This document shows positions 1 to 14,149 of a DNA stretch of 64,000 nucleotides, piece by piece (the first letter of the stretch is position 1; each line of letters starts with the position of its first letter). A model generated the notes under the pieces. That model made no database searches. It worked only from the letters and a program-made list of their open reading frames with translations, and was not told the DNA's origin. Origin of the DNA: Sequoia sempervirens (Eukaryota; Streptophyta; Pinopsida; Cupressales; Cupressaceae); NCBI GenBank assembly GCA_007258455.2, contig VDFB02262610.1:124001-188000 (forward strand), read 5' to 3'. A program made the translations under genes and the position numbers.

Positions 1-1246
1 AAATCAAAACAACTTTGGCGATAGGAACTGCCACTTCCTAGCGACAGGAACAACAACAACAACAATAATTCCATAAATTAAACTCACAACTCCAAAGCAA
101 GCTAAGTTAGAAATCATAAAGTGATATACAACGTTAACATCTAATCTAAAAATAATATCACAATTCATAATCAATTTAAAATTAGTAAGAAACAAACCAC
201 ACTTATAGATAACATAAAAAAATGGAAATAAACACACTGCTAAATAAACATAAATCACAAGACATTCAAAAGAGTGGGCCCTACCTCCTCAATACATCCT
301 GTGATGGAACACAAATATCTTCTATGATATTTTGATCAAAAGAAATGATATTTTATTTACCAAAAAGGGTGATACAAAATCTTCGTATAATATTCTGCTA
401 CAGAAAATCCGCGTGCAAAAACCTACGTATATAATAATCTATCCTTGTATCTAATATATTACAAATGTATATATAGGGTTGTGTATATAACAACTACAAC
501 ATAAAATAGAATGGTTTATTCTTATCTTACAACCAACAAAATAGTGGATCACGTGCCTTGGTTGCTGACCACAAATTGAAAATGGTTTAGTTACAACAAG
601 CAGAAATAGGAAATACGTAGAGTTTGGTTTCTTCCAAACAGTTGGCACATGCTCATTTCCTCCCTTTGGTCTACATTCCCAATTAGCGTGTCCACTTGTA
701 GAAGTCATGAATTAAGCTAGAAGCTACAAAAGAGATTAAATCCATAGGAATAAAGTGAATATTGTATGGCAAGGGATTAATGTGGCAGAAATAGAAGTTA
801 ACAGCTGCAATCATGAAAGTCCACCATGGACTGCTCATCATACATAGAGATGGTGATGGTGTATGTCTAATCTGGTAACCATATAATTATCTTAAACAAA
901 TAAAATGGTAGAATGATAACAATCCATGCAGAAATGTTGAGTAATAGGAAGGCTCCTACATAGAAGGTGACATGAAGATTATAGAAAGTTTGTGTTCTGC
1001 TCCATGCTGCAAAATATATTTTCCAAGACTTAAAATCACAATGCTCATTAGTAAACTCAACCAATAATTAAATTTCACATTTTTATCCAAAAACAATATT
1101 AAATACTATTTATATATATTTAATCATATGCAACGTAAAGGCAACAAAATGGTATACTATAGAATGGAAATGGAGTATGGAAATAGGTATGAAGGTGCAT
1201 GAAATAGACTAAAATATGGCATAAAATGGGATGTAAATGGCTCTCA
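1..1246 (-). mobile_element. 3' LTR (partial) of minus-strand LTR element 1
   Basis: This segment is a near copy of 5811-7023, with scattered substitutions and small indels. About 195 bp of its left end lies outside the window. The copies stop matching just after the shared CTCTCA, which gives the canonical CA end at 1246. The adjoining internal DNA (1247-1262), read on the minus strand, is a short purine-rich run containing GAGGGAA, as expected for a polypurine tract next to a 3' LTR. Short ORFs inside the LTR are not supported as genes. Confidence 0.88.
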
Positions 1247-2214
1247 TAATTCCCTCAAACTTAGCATATTGCACATCCTCGTGCAATCAGGATTTGAGAA
1301 GGTAGCCTTTGGATTGTATCTTCTGCACCCATGACTATTATAGCTCATCACATTTTGTTTCACATTTTCTATCAACTTCTCATAACAATATTTATTGCTT
1401 TGTCTTTTTTTTCACTATTCATACCTCCTTTAACTCTCTCCTTTTTCATCATTTTTTTATTTTCTCATATTTTTCAATTTTATTTATTTGGCATTTTTCA
1501 ATAGCATTTTGTTTTGTTTTTGAAATGCTATATATAGGAGGTATCACAAAAAAACTTATCTCCATATTAAGATACTCATGAGCTATGAAAAATAGGTGAA
1601 ATGATAGGCAATGTTCATGAAATGATTACGAAGGGCGAAATAATGGGTATTAGGATGGGATAGTAAGGATAATGAAAAATAATGGATGAGAAGATGGGTA
1701 ATAAGGATAGTGAATGGTGAGCCTCCTCCCCCCAACTTAAAGGGTTGACCATCCTTCGGAAATAAGGAGAGGATAGGGAAGGATGTTGTGTATATGATTA
1801 ATATAATAAGAAATATTAATAAAGTTAGAAGATAAAACAATGAAAAATAAAACTGATTGTTTTACCAACTTGCATTTCCCATGCCAAGGTGTGGTAGCCA
1901 AAAGAACTCATTAACTATGAATTTCCAGCAAGGAAGGAACCACATACTGCACCAAGAACTGCAATATCACAAAAGATCTACATTTGACTGGAGCATTATA
2001 GAACATATTGTTGGTAGCTAATTTTGTCTTTATTGTTTGAGCACCTCAACTGAATGTGTAAAGTCATGCCATAGGTGATCAAAATTGTGTAGACCACAAC
2101 AAACTGGAGCATAGTGCACAAGTAAGCAACAAGAGGTGCTAGAGGCACTCAGATAGAGAGCAACCATGGAAGTGGTTGAGTACCTAAAAAGAATTAGCTC
2201 AAAGAAAGAACAAA

Positions 2215-2535
2215 TTATTGCATTTTTTTCATTTTCATTTTTTTGCTTTTTTTCTTTTTTTTTTCTTTTTGTCATTTTTTTTCATTTTTGTTTTTTTCAA
2301 TTTTGATAACGACAACATATCGCCAGTATCTCAGTTTTCAACCTGCCACCGCCTAGAGGCGCTGACAAATCAGTTTTCACCCAAGTTTATTTTGTAGTTA
2401 GTATCTTCCAAAATCCGGTTTTCAGACATTAACTGGCCAACAACACCCAAAGGTTTTCATTGTTGGATCTTTTATTGCTTTTTTCTTTTTTTTACATTTT
2501 TTCCATTTTTTCAATTTTTTTCATTTTTTTCAGAT
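2215..2535. repeat. T-rich low-complexity tracts
   Basis: Runs of T with interspersed C and A (CATTTTTTT-like) occupy about 2215-2310 and 2468-2535, inside the internal region of LTR element 1. They are poly-A-like on the minus (element) strand. No terminal duplication was found that would make them tails of separate insertions. Confidence 0.7.
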
Positions 2536-4192
2536 ATCCTGCTTATAATGACCAAAGACAAGGAACACCTTATATGGATGTTGAAGTGACACTATCAAAA
2601 ACCTAAGTTCCTTTTATGACCCCACAAAAAGTCATTGTTGAAACTGGGTTGTATGTAGAGCTTGAAATGATGACCAACAAGAAAGATACCTCCACCAAGA
2701 TTGACTTTGCATAGTTTATAGCACGATTGCTACAAACAATCTTGATCCATTTAGATCATGCCACCATATCAAAAATCTGATTGTAGAACTTTGAAATCCA
2801 TGCCCACTCACTCGGTTGAAGGAATCACTTACAATGGTTGCACCCTTTGAAAGACACGTTATCCTATGATGACCAACTTGAAACAAATCATATCAACTTA
2901 CCATGAAATTATGCTATCCTTTCCTTTTAAGCATGAGAGATATCCATAATTATTTCCAAACTTGTATGAAAAGTTGTAGTTACCAATAATACAATTTCCT
3001 TACCAAAGACAATGTTGCATAGTGAAAGGCCAATTGAAGTCTCTTAAATTGTCAAATGTGTTCACACAACTTTAGGTAAGTGGATACTTATCTTAGAGTG
3101 TGAGGATCTACATTAAAATATATTCAAGCTCCTTGATCATGTCTTCAAGTTGTCTCTAGATGTGTAGCTCAAGAACATAGTACTTGCAAGATTAATGGAT
3201 CTCATAGACCAAGTTGCATGTTGTCTTTCACATGGTTCTAGCATCAAGAAGGGTGCAAAATATAACTTTTATCCATGAATGTTGAACATGTTTCCCACTA
3301 ATCCTCTTGTGATATCCAAGAGAGAAACACAAAATAAACTTTCTCTTGACCATCTAGTTAGCAAGGCCAAGAAAGTGTGGCAGTGGATTCCCATGTAGAG
3401 AAACATCATCAACTAGAACTAGTGCCAAAATATTGAGTAACCACAACAAGAAACCTGTAACCATGTTCTCATGACCAAGCATATCAAGTATAGTAATGTA
3501 CAATACCATCCATTAATAACTCCATCATTAAGTAATTTATTCATTTGTTTAAATGAAGGTAGAGTTATTAATATGAATAAATACTTGACAATAAAATGGA
3601 TGAATTACAATTAATTCTTGTGTGAATATAATATAAATTCAATGCTAGCAAACACAAGAATGCATACCTTGATTTGGTCCAAAGTGCACACGGGTGGTTT
3701 TATTTAGAAGCAACGATCATTAAAGACATTATCAAGAATCAATCAATGATTTCCAAAATTAAAGGGATTTCCTCCCCAACTTAATTTCATGCTACAAAAG
3801 TATGAGGGCATTAGCACAATCCAAAGAATTCATATAAACAATGATATAATAATTCCTTGAGCCTTTTCAATGAATGGTCATCTTAAGATAATTCAAAGAA
3901 TTAAGAATGACAAGGATGTATATAGATTAAAACCTTGATTCTTTTCAATGAATGTTCATCCCTTAGGGATTTTTTTTAGTATGGTCATTAATGCATTCAA
4001 ACCCATCTAATTGTGCTTAAGCATAAAATCAATTGTCGTTGGGCCTAAATCAATAAGTGTGAGGAATACACATTTTTACTATAGGCTTCCAATGATCCAT
4101 ATGGGTGAATTTGAAAATATTAAAAGATATATCTTGTAGGTTGTGATTGTTCAATTCACCCATTTGAATGATTAAGGTATGAATTATAACAC

Positions 4193-5409
4193 TTATAATG
4201 CATGATAAATTTCAGCATGCACACTTATTAATTCAATGAACAAAATAGGCTCAAATTGGAGTACTTCTTTATATGTGTGAATATAAATTAAAGGTTGTGG
4301 TTTGCCAAGTAAATAAGAAGAACTAATGTAAATATCATTCAATTGATCACATTGTTCTTCTAATTTAATTAAACCAAAATCACATCCCTCACTTGCATTA
4401 ATGTATTTCAATTGTAATTCACCAATTCCAAGCACATTATCAGAATGTAAAGGGATCCATGAATATGCATTATTATATGTAGTTTCAACCACCTTATTAT
4501 GCAATATTTCAATAGGCATCATGGTTGCCTTTGGTGGATATTGTGAAGTGAATTGTATATGATATGAATGGGGCAATGAAGATGGTAAGAATTGTTGTGG
4601 ATATAAAGTGGGTGGTAATAGAGAGTATGGATAAGATGGAGATGATAGTGATGGGTATAGTGGTTGTTGTGAGCTTTCATTATTCCATTTACCATATATA
4701 CTAGGTGAAGGAATATTTTGTGAAGAAACATATTTTCTTTTTAATCCGATTGAATCATAAGACATTTCAAAATCATCAACCATACCTTGATCTTTCCTAC
4801 TTGACGTATGAAGTTGTTCTTGAGTTACAAGGAAGACTTGTGCATGTTTACCATTGTTTTGTTGAGGCACACTTGCAATTCTATCTCCTTCTCCATGTCC
4901 TCTTGATCAACGTGGCATGTGCACTTATCTTCTTCCTTGCAACAAAGAGAACAAAAAGTGGTCAAACCTTCACCAAATGATTCATTTTCAAAAATCCATT
5001 GTCCTAAAAATTCATCAATTATGTGTTCTTGATCATCTATAGGAATAATACTTGTAGATGATTGTGACAATGGTGATGGAAGATCAAGATAGTCTAAGTT
5101 GCATTCATGAGGAAGAGAGGGTATTAAAACATCACCTTGGGTCGACACAATTTCCCCACCAATCTCTTCTTTTATTTTTAAATTTGAAAACGGGGATCTA
5201 GGGCAGCAGCCCCCACTGGGGTCAAGGGGCAATGCCCCTTGTGGGGTCCTAGGGCAGTGCCCAACACATTTTCCCTCTTGTGGTTCCTTCAATTTTTTTG
5301 TTTTTGAAGCATTTTTCTCCCAAAATTGATGTGTTTGTACTATCTTGAAAATGCAACATTTTTGACATTTTTGTGTTGTTTCTTCAATATTACTTCTTAT
5401 CAATCTCAC
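4193..5409 (-). pseudogene. Frameshifted ORF of LTR element 1, unknown product
   Basis: Two overlapping minus-strand frames (5409 to 4825 and 4870 to 4193) together give about 400 residues. They look like one ORF broken by a single-base indel near 4850, because the composition runs on across the junction. The first half has a Gly/Pro/Cys-rich stretch around residues 50-70, encoded by a GC-rich tract at 5190-5270, and a later Cys-containing acidic segment ending near CTCHVDQED. The second half is rich in Ser, Pro, Tyr and Gln. No CCHC knuckle, protease DTG or polymerase box is visible. It may be a gag-like or family-specific protein. I do not recognise it. Confidence 0.4.
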
Positions 5410-5594
5410 AAAAATTATTGAATATATAAATGGTTCTTTTATTTATAAGATCTACCTCAAAAAATGCATCTATATGATTTAAAACAAAGCAAACCAAGGT
5501 TAATCATCTAAACAAGGTCAACAGTTGCATAGATTTTCACTGAGGCGCAATGGTCCTGACTTAGCCCACTATGATTTCAAGCCTTTAACACCTC

Positions 5595-5612
5595 TCCTCG
5601 GCAACGACGCCA
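5595..5612 (-). other. Primer binding site, tRNA-Asp type
   Basis: On the minus strand this reads TGGCGTCGTTGCCGAGGA. It matches the complement of the plant tRNA-Asp 3' end (TGGCGCCGTTGCCGGGGA) at all but two positions. It lies three bases inside the LTR end at 5616, the expected spacing for a 5' LTR on the right and a minus-strand element. tRNA-Asp priming is known in Athila-type Ty3/gypsy elements, but the lineage cannot be decided without pol. Confidence 0.8.
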
Positions 5613-5615
5613 AAA

Positions 5616-7023
5616 TGATGGACAAAATTGTGGATTGAGACTTGGGATCAAATTGCTATAAAATTTTTACATTACCTTCCTCAGTTTGTTCCTAAAATGT
5701 CAATTTGGGGATCGTAGACTTCTGAAAGGTATTGTGGCTATATGTCGAAGGGATGAAGATAGTGAGCTAAGTGGGGATGAAATGAAACTAGAAAATAAAC
5801 CTACAACAAATCAAAACAACTCTGGCGATAGGAATTGTCACTTCCTGGCAACAAGAACAACAACAACAGTAATAATTCCAAAAATTAAACTCACAACTTC
5901 AAAGCAAGCTAAGTTAGAAATCATAAAGTGATATACAATGTTAACATCTAATCTAAAAATAATATCATGATTCATAATCAATTTAAAATCAATAAGAAAC
6001 AAACCACACTTATAGATAACATAAAAATAATGGAAATAAACACACTGCTAAATAAACATAAATCACTAGACGTTTGAAGGAGTGGGCCCTGCCTCCTCAA
6101 TACATCCAGAGATGGAACACGCATATCTTCTACATTGTTTTGATCAAAAGAAATGATATTTTATTTACCAAAAAGGGTGATACAAAATATTCGTATAATA
6201 TTCTGCTATAGAAAATCTACATACAGAAACCTACGTATATAATAATCTATCCATGTAGCTGATATATTACAAATGTACATATATAGAATGGTTTATTCTT
6301 ATCCTACGACCAACAAAATAGTGGATCACATGCCTTGGTTGTTGACCACAAATTGAAAATGGTTTAGTTACAACAAGTAGAAATAGGAAATACGTAGAGT
6401 TTGGTTTCTTCCAAAAAGTTGGCACATGCTCATTTCCTCCCTTTGCTCTGCATTCCCAATTAGTGTTTCCACTTGTAGAAGTCACGAATTAAGCTAGAAG
6501 CTAGAAAAGAGATTAAATCCATAGGAATAAAGTGAATATTGTATGGAAAGGGATTAATGTGGCTGAAATAGAAGTTAATAGCTACAATCATGAAAGTCCA
6601 CCATTGAATGCTCATCATACATAGAGATGGTGATGGTGTATGTTTGATCTAGTAACCATTTAATTATCTTAAACAAATAAAATGGTAGAATGATAACAAT
6701 CCATGCGGAAATGTTGAGTAATAGGAAGGCTCCTGCATAGAAGGTGACAGGAAGATTATAGAAAGTCTGTGTTCTGCTCGATGCTGCAAAATATATTTTT
6801 CAAGACTTGAAATCGCAATGCTCATTAGTAAACTCAAACAATAATTAAATTTCACATTTTTATCCAAAAATTATATTAAATACTACTTATATATATTTAA
6901 TCATATGCAACATAGAGGCAACAAAATGGTATACAATAGAATGGAAATAGAGTATGGAAATAGATATGAAGGTGCATGAAATAGACTAAAATATGGCATA
7001 AAATGGGACGTAAATGGTTCTCA
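5616..7023 (-). mobile_element. 5' LTR of minus-strand LTR element 1
   Basis: This is a 1408-bp LTR with TG at 5616 and CA at 7023 on the plus strand. The part from 5811 onward matches 1-1246. The divergence is visible but modest, so the insertion is neither fresh nor ancient. The flank at 7024-7028 is TCACT. Its partner duplication would lie left of the window and cannot be checked here. Confidence 0.88.
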
Positions 7024-8709
7024 TCACTAGGTATGCAGAACATCAAATCATACACAAGCCTTCCCGTTTACACCTATTTAGCATTCTAACCTATGGGCTA
7101 AAAAAGCATTGCTTTACTGGGAAAATTGGTTAAACAAAACTCACTATAGAAATAAAATTACATATATTTAGATTATTGAATTTGTTGCACCAGTTGACCA
7201 TATCAAAGGAAAATCCAACAAGTATGCTTGTATTGGCACAGTATTTAATGCATTAACTATGCATTTGTTGCTCTGTGATGCATCACAAATATTTTCCAAA
7301 ATTTATGATGTGCTTCAATTTTGCTAATTTGCTTAGAAGCAAATAAATATTAAAGCCACTGCAATGAATAGAAAAACAAGTACGGGAAAATATACTTAAA
7401 TTATAAAATCTGATCAATGTTCAAAGCGAAACATTCCATATGGATTGCATATCACATGTTTGCAATTATGCATAACTCTCATTACAAAAGTAACTTGTTT
7501 TTGGCCAAAAAATAGTTTCATGTTTATGAATTACATGGTATGCCATTCACTATAGTCATTTGTCTATTGGGTAAGTTAGATTCTTGAATAAGGCTTCCGC
7601 TTTATTGTTCACAACTCTTCCAAGGTATAATTTTTAGACATATTGGAAGGCTTAAAATTCATTGGAAACATAGGAGAAGAATGATACAAGAATCTGACCT
7701 TCTAGTTTCTTGTTCAACAACCAAAAATATTCGCAGTCAGATAGATCTTTGCCTTCGACTTCAATTGGAAGTAGGGGTGCTTGTGATAGGGAAAAATTAG
7801 ACAAATGAGCATTTTCCATGACATATAATATGTTATTCATAAACATGAAACACAAAAGCACATGATAAAATTTGCAAAAAAAAAAGACCAACGCAACAAT
7901 TATTTACAAACATTGAGACGTTAAATATAAATTTTCCAAGCTTTGTTGATAGACTGATGGCTTCCCAAGCAATGAATACATAATTAATGCATTATAGGCC
8001 TCCACAGTTGACAAAAATGACATATAATATGTTATTCATAAACATGAAACGTAGAAGCATATGATAATATTTGTAAAATAATAGACCAATGTGATAATTT
8101 TTTGCAAACATTCAGACATTAAATACAATTTTTGCAAGTTTTGATGATAGGCTAGTGGCTACCCAAGCAATGAATACACAGTTAATGCATTGAATTCCTC
8201 CATAGTTGACAAGACCTTGCTCAAAGTATTTATTTTTTCCTATGATAATTCTTATTTGTTGCAATAGTCACCTACTCCTTCAATTTAACTATTCCATGTT
8301 TGTGGGTTACATAGCATATTCCATTTACTATGCCCATTTGTCCCCTTGTCCCTTGTAACAACAAACAATACTTCTAGTTATCAAGTATCATAAACAGGCA
8401 AACAAGCTGCTCACTAGTAGTGCACTGTTCCTACAATAAAGAACATGGAAGTGGGGAACCCAGAGCTAAAAACATAGAAGCTTTTCAAAAATATTTTAAA
8501 CAATACAATTTGATTGGGAAAGCAACTATTTCAAAGGTAGATTCAACAATTGCAATAGTAACTTGATACAACTGTATTCATTCTACAAAGTCACTTAAGT
8601 TGGAGCCCTTTTCCTGATATCAATGCTTCTGGCCTGGTGTGACTAGAAGTATTATTTGTTGTTATAAGGCTTAATTGTACAAATGGGTATATTCAATGAC
8701 ATATGGCAT

Positions 8710-9010
8710 GGAGCAGTTGAAGGCAAGGAGTAGGTTACTATTGCAATGGTTTCATTTGCAATTGAGAGATAATAAGCAATTTACCTCTTTTTATATTGGT
8801 TGGAGTAGGCCTATTATTCATTTTTGTTAAAGTACATTAGGAAAATAGGAGGATATTATATATTTTTCAAAAATTTAATCACTGGATGCAAATTCTACTA
8901 GCTTTGGCGAGAGGTTGATAGGTTCTGAAGCAGTCGATGCATGTTTAATGCATTAAATGGTATGCCTGGCGGATCAGAAATAATAGTCTATTAATGCAAA
9001 TTGTGTGAGA
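8710..9010 (-). repeat. Inverted-orientation unit of the repeat complex
   Basis: This block, with sisters at about 13080-13370, 17950-18240 and 19015-19320, carries TTCTATTGGTTGGAGTAGGC-like sequence and a TTTAATGCATTAAATGG palindrome. It is the reverse complement of blocks such as 12290-12480, 15600-15780 and 19870-20030, which read CTCCAACCAATAGAAAAAGA. Both orientations therefore coexist in the array. Confidence 0.7.
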
Positions 9011-9059
9011 TAATATGGTATTCATAAGCATGTAACACAGAAGCACACGAGAACACTGG

Positions 9060-9690
9060 TTCAAGAATTTGACTTTCCAAATAGACAGATGGGCATAGTG
9101 AGTGACATGTCATATAATTCATAAACATGAAACTATTTTTTTCTCAAAAGCAAGTATTTTTTGCTCAAAAGCAAGTTGCTTTTGCAATTAGAGATATGCA
9201 TAATTGCAATCATGGGATATGCAATTCATTGGTTAAATAGTTTCTAGAATTTATAGTGTTTTCGTACTCTCCTAATTTTCTTAAACGAAAATCAATAAAA
9301 GACCTAGTGCATTAATCATGCATTCACTGCTATAGTGCCAACCAGTCCATTGGAAAAGCTTGTGCAATTTGTATTCAGTGATTAAATATTTTCCAAAATA
9401 TGTAATGTCCTATTCTTGTAAATTACCTAAACAAAAATGAATAGTAGACCTACTGCAAGAGAATCAAATTTGATTGACCAAGTAAGTATTACAATTGTAA
9501 ATGAGAAAATTAAGAATTGAATGCACATTGTGTCAGTTTTACTACCACCATGCACTTGATGTGCTTGGCATTTTGCTTAGAGGCAAGTTACTGTTGCAAT
9601 CAAGGCAAGTCACTATTGCAATTGTATAGTGTACATTGGATATGGTACGCTTGTTGATCAATCTATAACTATTGCCTTAAATGCCTGCAT
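9060..9690 (+). repeat. Repeat unit E, copy 1
   Basis: The first 430 bp recur at about 11235-11670 and 13775-14150. They share a segment that includes AATATGCATAATTGCAATCA and GTGCATTAATCATGCATTCA. The distal part, 9395-9690, recurs inverted at 14150-14440. Confidence 0.7.
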
Positions 9691-11234
9691 GGTTAGCGAA
9701 ACGTTGTCCAAAGTATACTATTTTCCCTTTTGTAATTCTCATTTATTTACTATGCCTGGATTCCAAAGGAAACAATTGCATATGTAACCTGCTTCTTAGT
9801 TTCAACTATCTCATGTTTATGAGTTGGATAAAATATGTTGATTGCTTTATCCATTTACTATAGCTTGTGTAACTTCAATTTACTGGGCTTCCTAAGTTAG
9901 GTTTAGTGTTTAGGAAACATGTGTGTACATTATTTTCAAAGTTAACTCAACATCCTGAAGTAATTGGTAGTTGCCCACCTACTTTTGCATGTCTATAATT
10001 ACTTGTATTTGATACAGTTCACATCTTCAAGTTCTCTATAAACAATGTAGTCACGGTCATTTGAATTTGTTTGAATTAATCCTCAAATTTATTGTACATT
10101 GAATCTTTGATTCTCTAAAGACTAAAAAAAACAATGTAAACTGTAAAACTGTGCAGAAGCATTGGAGAGCTACCATTGTGCTATTCTACAACAATTTGTT
10201 GATGTTTTGAAAATGACCTCTTTCCTGCAAACAATAATGCATTTTTTTTTCCTTGACATGAGTTATCATAATATTTCATGTGCTTCTCAAAAATAGGCTT
10301 TTGAACTTTATTGTAGTTATTGGCTAGGGTTGCTAATTCATTAAGCCTATGCTATACATTGTCCAACATGACCTTCAGGGCTCTAAACCTTTCCTATATT
10401 TTGGGAGATTATTCCAAGTAGTTTGATCTAGACCATTCATGCACATATTTAACAGTTCTACCTATCCTGGTTCTCTACCCTTGGTGCAGCTCTACTTGCT
10501 CGCTCACAAAGTTGACTTGGCTATAATCATGCATTTACAAAAAAATGTTCTTTAGAGCATTTGCAGATCATACTCAAATGCATCAAGCAAAGATAAAATT
10601 TGTTTGAAGTCAATATTGTCAACTGTTTACATGTAACACCCTTACGTTGTCACCATGCATGGATGCACCCTACATGTAGCAAGTATGGAGGGCATAGAAG
10701 CATAGACAATCCTTCTTGTTTATTCCTATAAAACAGTATTGCTTTATATGCCTTGCTAAGGCTATTGCATATTGACAAGAGACTATCAAGCATTGGGATT
10801 GGCCCCTATTGCTAGCCCTAGCATATCATGTTTCCTAGGGCGGCTTTCAGTCTGATATCTCTACTAAAAAATGTTCACTACATCATCTATGTTTTGTTAC
10901 TAGAAAATCCCCAATTTTAAAATACTATTTTTTTTAGAGAATCTTGTCTCATATGTTTTTCACAATATGACATCCAATTTTCCCATTTTCTGATTATTTA
11001 CTAGATTAATAAACTATTCACGTTTTTACTAAACCAATCTTTAAAAATTGAGAAATTCCATGAATGGCAATATGACAATGGACAACACAGACATTATAGC
11101 TTGTAGAAATTCAAGGCCTACTCTATGGTTTATTGCCAATAAGCATTTCGTGTCCCTGGATTTTTGCCAACAAGTAGGATATTGTTGTAGTTAGACCAGG
11201 TTGCTATTGCAATTGTTTGATGTGTCATAGGAAG

Positions 11235-11790
11235 TTGCCAATTAGTTCAAGAATCTGACTTTCCAAATAGGTAGATGGGCATAGTAAATGATATGCCATG
11301 TAATTCATAAACACGAAACTATTTTTTGCCCAAAAGCATGTTGCTTTTGCAATCGGAAATATGCATAATTACAATCATGGGATATGCAATTCATTGGTTA
11401 AACATTTGCCACAATTTATAGTGTCTTCCCACTTTCTTAATTTCCTTAAACGAAAATCAACAATAGACCTAGTGCATTAATCATGCATTCACTACTATAG
11501 TGCTAAGCAATCCACTGGCAAAGCTTGTGCAATTTGCATCGAGTGATTAGATATTTTCCAAAATATATAATGTCATATTTTCCCAATTTAATAAAAACAA
11601 AAATGAATAGTAGACCTACTACAAGACAACCAAATTTGATTGCCCAAGTAAGTATTACAAATGCAAATTGTGACAACTTTGACAGCAGGTTGGTAGGTAT
11701 TGAAATAGTCAATGCACGTTTAATGCATTAAATGGTATGACTGGTGGATCAGAAATAATAGTATATTAAATGCAAATTGTGCAAGATAAT
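11235..11790 (+). repeat. Repeat unit E, copy 2
   Basis: This copy follows the same order of blocks as 9060-9500 over about 430 bp. At 11670-11790 it then passes into the TTTAATGCATTAAATGG block seen in the inverted units. The ORF-like stretches across it have no support as genes. Confidence 0.65.
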
Positions 11791-12074
11791 ATGTTATTAA
11801 CAAACATGAAACACATAAGCACACGATAAAATTTGCAAAAATGTAGACATCAAATACAAATTTTGTGGGCTTTCCTAATAGGCTCATCGCTACTCATGCA
11901 ATGAATACTTAGTCAATGCATTATATGCCTCCATAGTTGACAAGACCTTCCTCAAAGCATTTAAGTTTTCCTATGATAATTCTCATTTGTTGCAATAGTC
12001 ACCTACTCCTTGGCTTCAATTGTTCCACGTTTATTAATTACATAGCATATGTCATTTACTACACCCATTTGTCC

Positions 12075-13050
12075 CCTTAGCCCTTGTAACGACAAGAAAT
12101 ACTTCTACTTATAAAGTATCACAAACAAATATACAAGCCACTCACAAGTAGTGCACTGTTCCTAGAATAAAGAACATGGAGAGCTAAAAACACACAATCT
12201 TTTCAACAAACAATAAACAAACGAGAACTAGCACAAATAAAACCCAACATTCCCCTGATATTTCATGAATTAACTATGCATTTACTGCTTGCATACCCAC
12301 CAGCTCTCCAACACATCTTAGACAATTTGCATTTAATGGATTAAACATGTATTCACTGCTTCAGGATTAAATATTTTCCAGTATATATAATCTCCCCCTA
12401 TTTCCCTAATTTACTTAAATGAAAATGAATAATAGACCTACTCCAACCAATAGAAAAAGAGATCAAACATAATTTTCGAACATGAATTTTTTTTCCTTAA
12501 ATCCCAACTATAGAAAAAACACAAAAAAATTTAAACAATACAATTTGATTTTCCAAACAACTATTTCAAAAGTGAATTCAATGGTTGCAATGGTAACTTG
12601 CTTTTGTACAAAATCTAGTTTCATGTTAATGAATTACATGGCACACCATTCACTATGCTCATCTATCTATTCGACAAGTTAGATTCTTGAACCAAGCTTC
12701 TCCCTTATTGTTTACAACTCTTCCAAGGCATAATTTTTAGGCACATTAGAAGACTTAAAATTCATTGCAAACAAAAGGGAAGAATGATACAAGAATTTGA
12801 CCTTTCAGTTCCTTGTTCAACAACCAAGTATATTTGTAGCCATATAGATGTGTGCTCCTCTCTCCAATTGCAAGCAACGGTTCCTATTACATAGCCAAAT
12901 TAGACAAATGAGCACAACTCATGACATATAATATGTTATTCATAAACATGAAACATAGAAGCATATGATAAAATTTGTAAAAAAATAGACAAACGTGATA
13001 AATTTTTGCAAACATTAAATTAAAATTTTGCAATCTTTGTTGATAGGCTA
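12075..13050 (+). repeat. Long repeat copy 1 of a 3.3-kb-spaced direct pair
   Basis: About 970 bp here match 15375-16345 with the blocks in the same order and strong similarity. Both include the CACTCACMAGTAGTGCACTG block, the CTCCAACC...ATAGAAAA block and the TTCACAACTCTTCCAAGGCA block. The 3.3-kb spacing implies a segmental tandem duplication. Confidence 0.7.
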
Positions 13051-14149
13051 GTGGCCACTCAAGCAATCATGGACAGTTGAAGCTAAAGAGTAGGTTACTA
13101 TTACAATTGTTTCATTTGCAATTTAGAGATAATAAATAATTTATCTCTTTTTCTATTGGTTGGATCATGTCTATTATTCATTTTTGTTAAAGTAAATTAG
13201 GAAAATAGGAGAACATTATATATTTTTCAAATATTAATCACTGCATGCAAATTGTGTCAGCTTTGGCAGCAAGGTGGTAGATACTGAAGCGGTGAATACA
13301 TGTTTAATGCATTAAATGGTATGACTAGCGGGTCATAAACAAGAGTCTATTAAATGGAAATTGTGTGAGATTTGTAGGTGGGCTTATGGGTATGTAAGCT
13401 GTGAATGCATAGCTAATGCATGAAATTCCAAGGAAGCGATCGGTTTCATTTGTGCCAATTTCCATTTGTTTATTGTCTGTTGAGAAACTTGTGTGTTTTT
13501 AGCTTTGGATTCCCCTCTTCCATGTTTCCTAAGTCTGCGAGGCCCTTGAATACTAGAGGAGCTATAGAGTTTTGTTTGAGCAATTTTCCCAATAGCTTAG
13601 TTTTTTGTGGCTAAATCAGTAAGCATTAGCATTCACTTTGTAACAAAACATAGGAAATGCACTAGACATTTTTAGCAAAGGAACAACATCAAAAAGTGCG
13701 TTAAGAAACATGATCTTCCAATGTGTCTAAGAATTATGTATTGGAAGAGTTGTGAACAATAAAGGAGAACATTGGTTCAAGAATCTGACTTTCCAAATTG
13801 ACAGATGGGCATAGTGAATCACATGCCATGTAATTCATAAACATGAAACTATTTTTTTCCCAAAAGCATGTTACTTTTGCAATCAGAAATATGCATAATT
13901 GCAATCATGGGATATGTAATTCATTGGTTAAAGATTTGTCAAAATTTATAATGTCTTCCTAGTCTTCTAATTTTCTTAAATGAAAATCAATAATAAACCT
14001 AGTGCATTAATCATGCATTCATTTCTTTTGTGCCAACTAGCCCTCTATCAAAGCTTGTGCAATTTGTATTCAATGATTAAATATTTTCCAAAATATATGA
14101 TGTCATGTTTTCATAATTTACTTAAACAAAAATGAATAGTAGACCTACT

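Larger units (their letters stand above)
1247..5615 (-). mobile_element. Internal region of LTR element 1, non-autonomous (LARD-like)
   Basis: About 4.4 kb lies between two matching LTRs. On the minus strand it begins with a tRNA-Asp-like primer site at 5595-5612 and ends at a purine-rich tract near 1250. I find no reverse transcriptase, integrase, protease or zinc knuckle. The only sizeable coding trace is a frameshifted minus-strand ORF at 4193-5409. From 1250 to 4190 there is AT-rich DNA with a T-rich tract at 2215-2535 and no convincing gene. The structure fits a large retrotransposon derivative that depends on a relative for its enzymes. A decayed autonomous element whose pol was deleted is the alternative. 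Confidence 0.75.
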
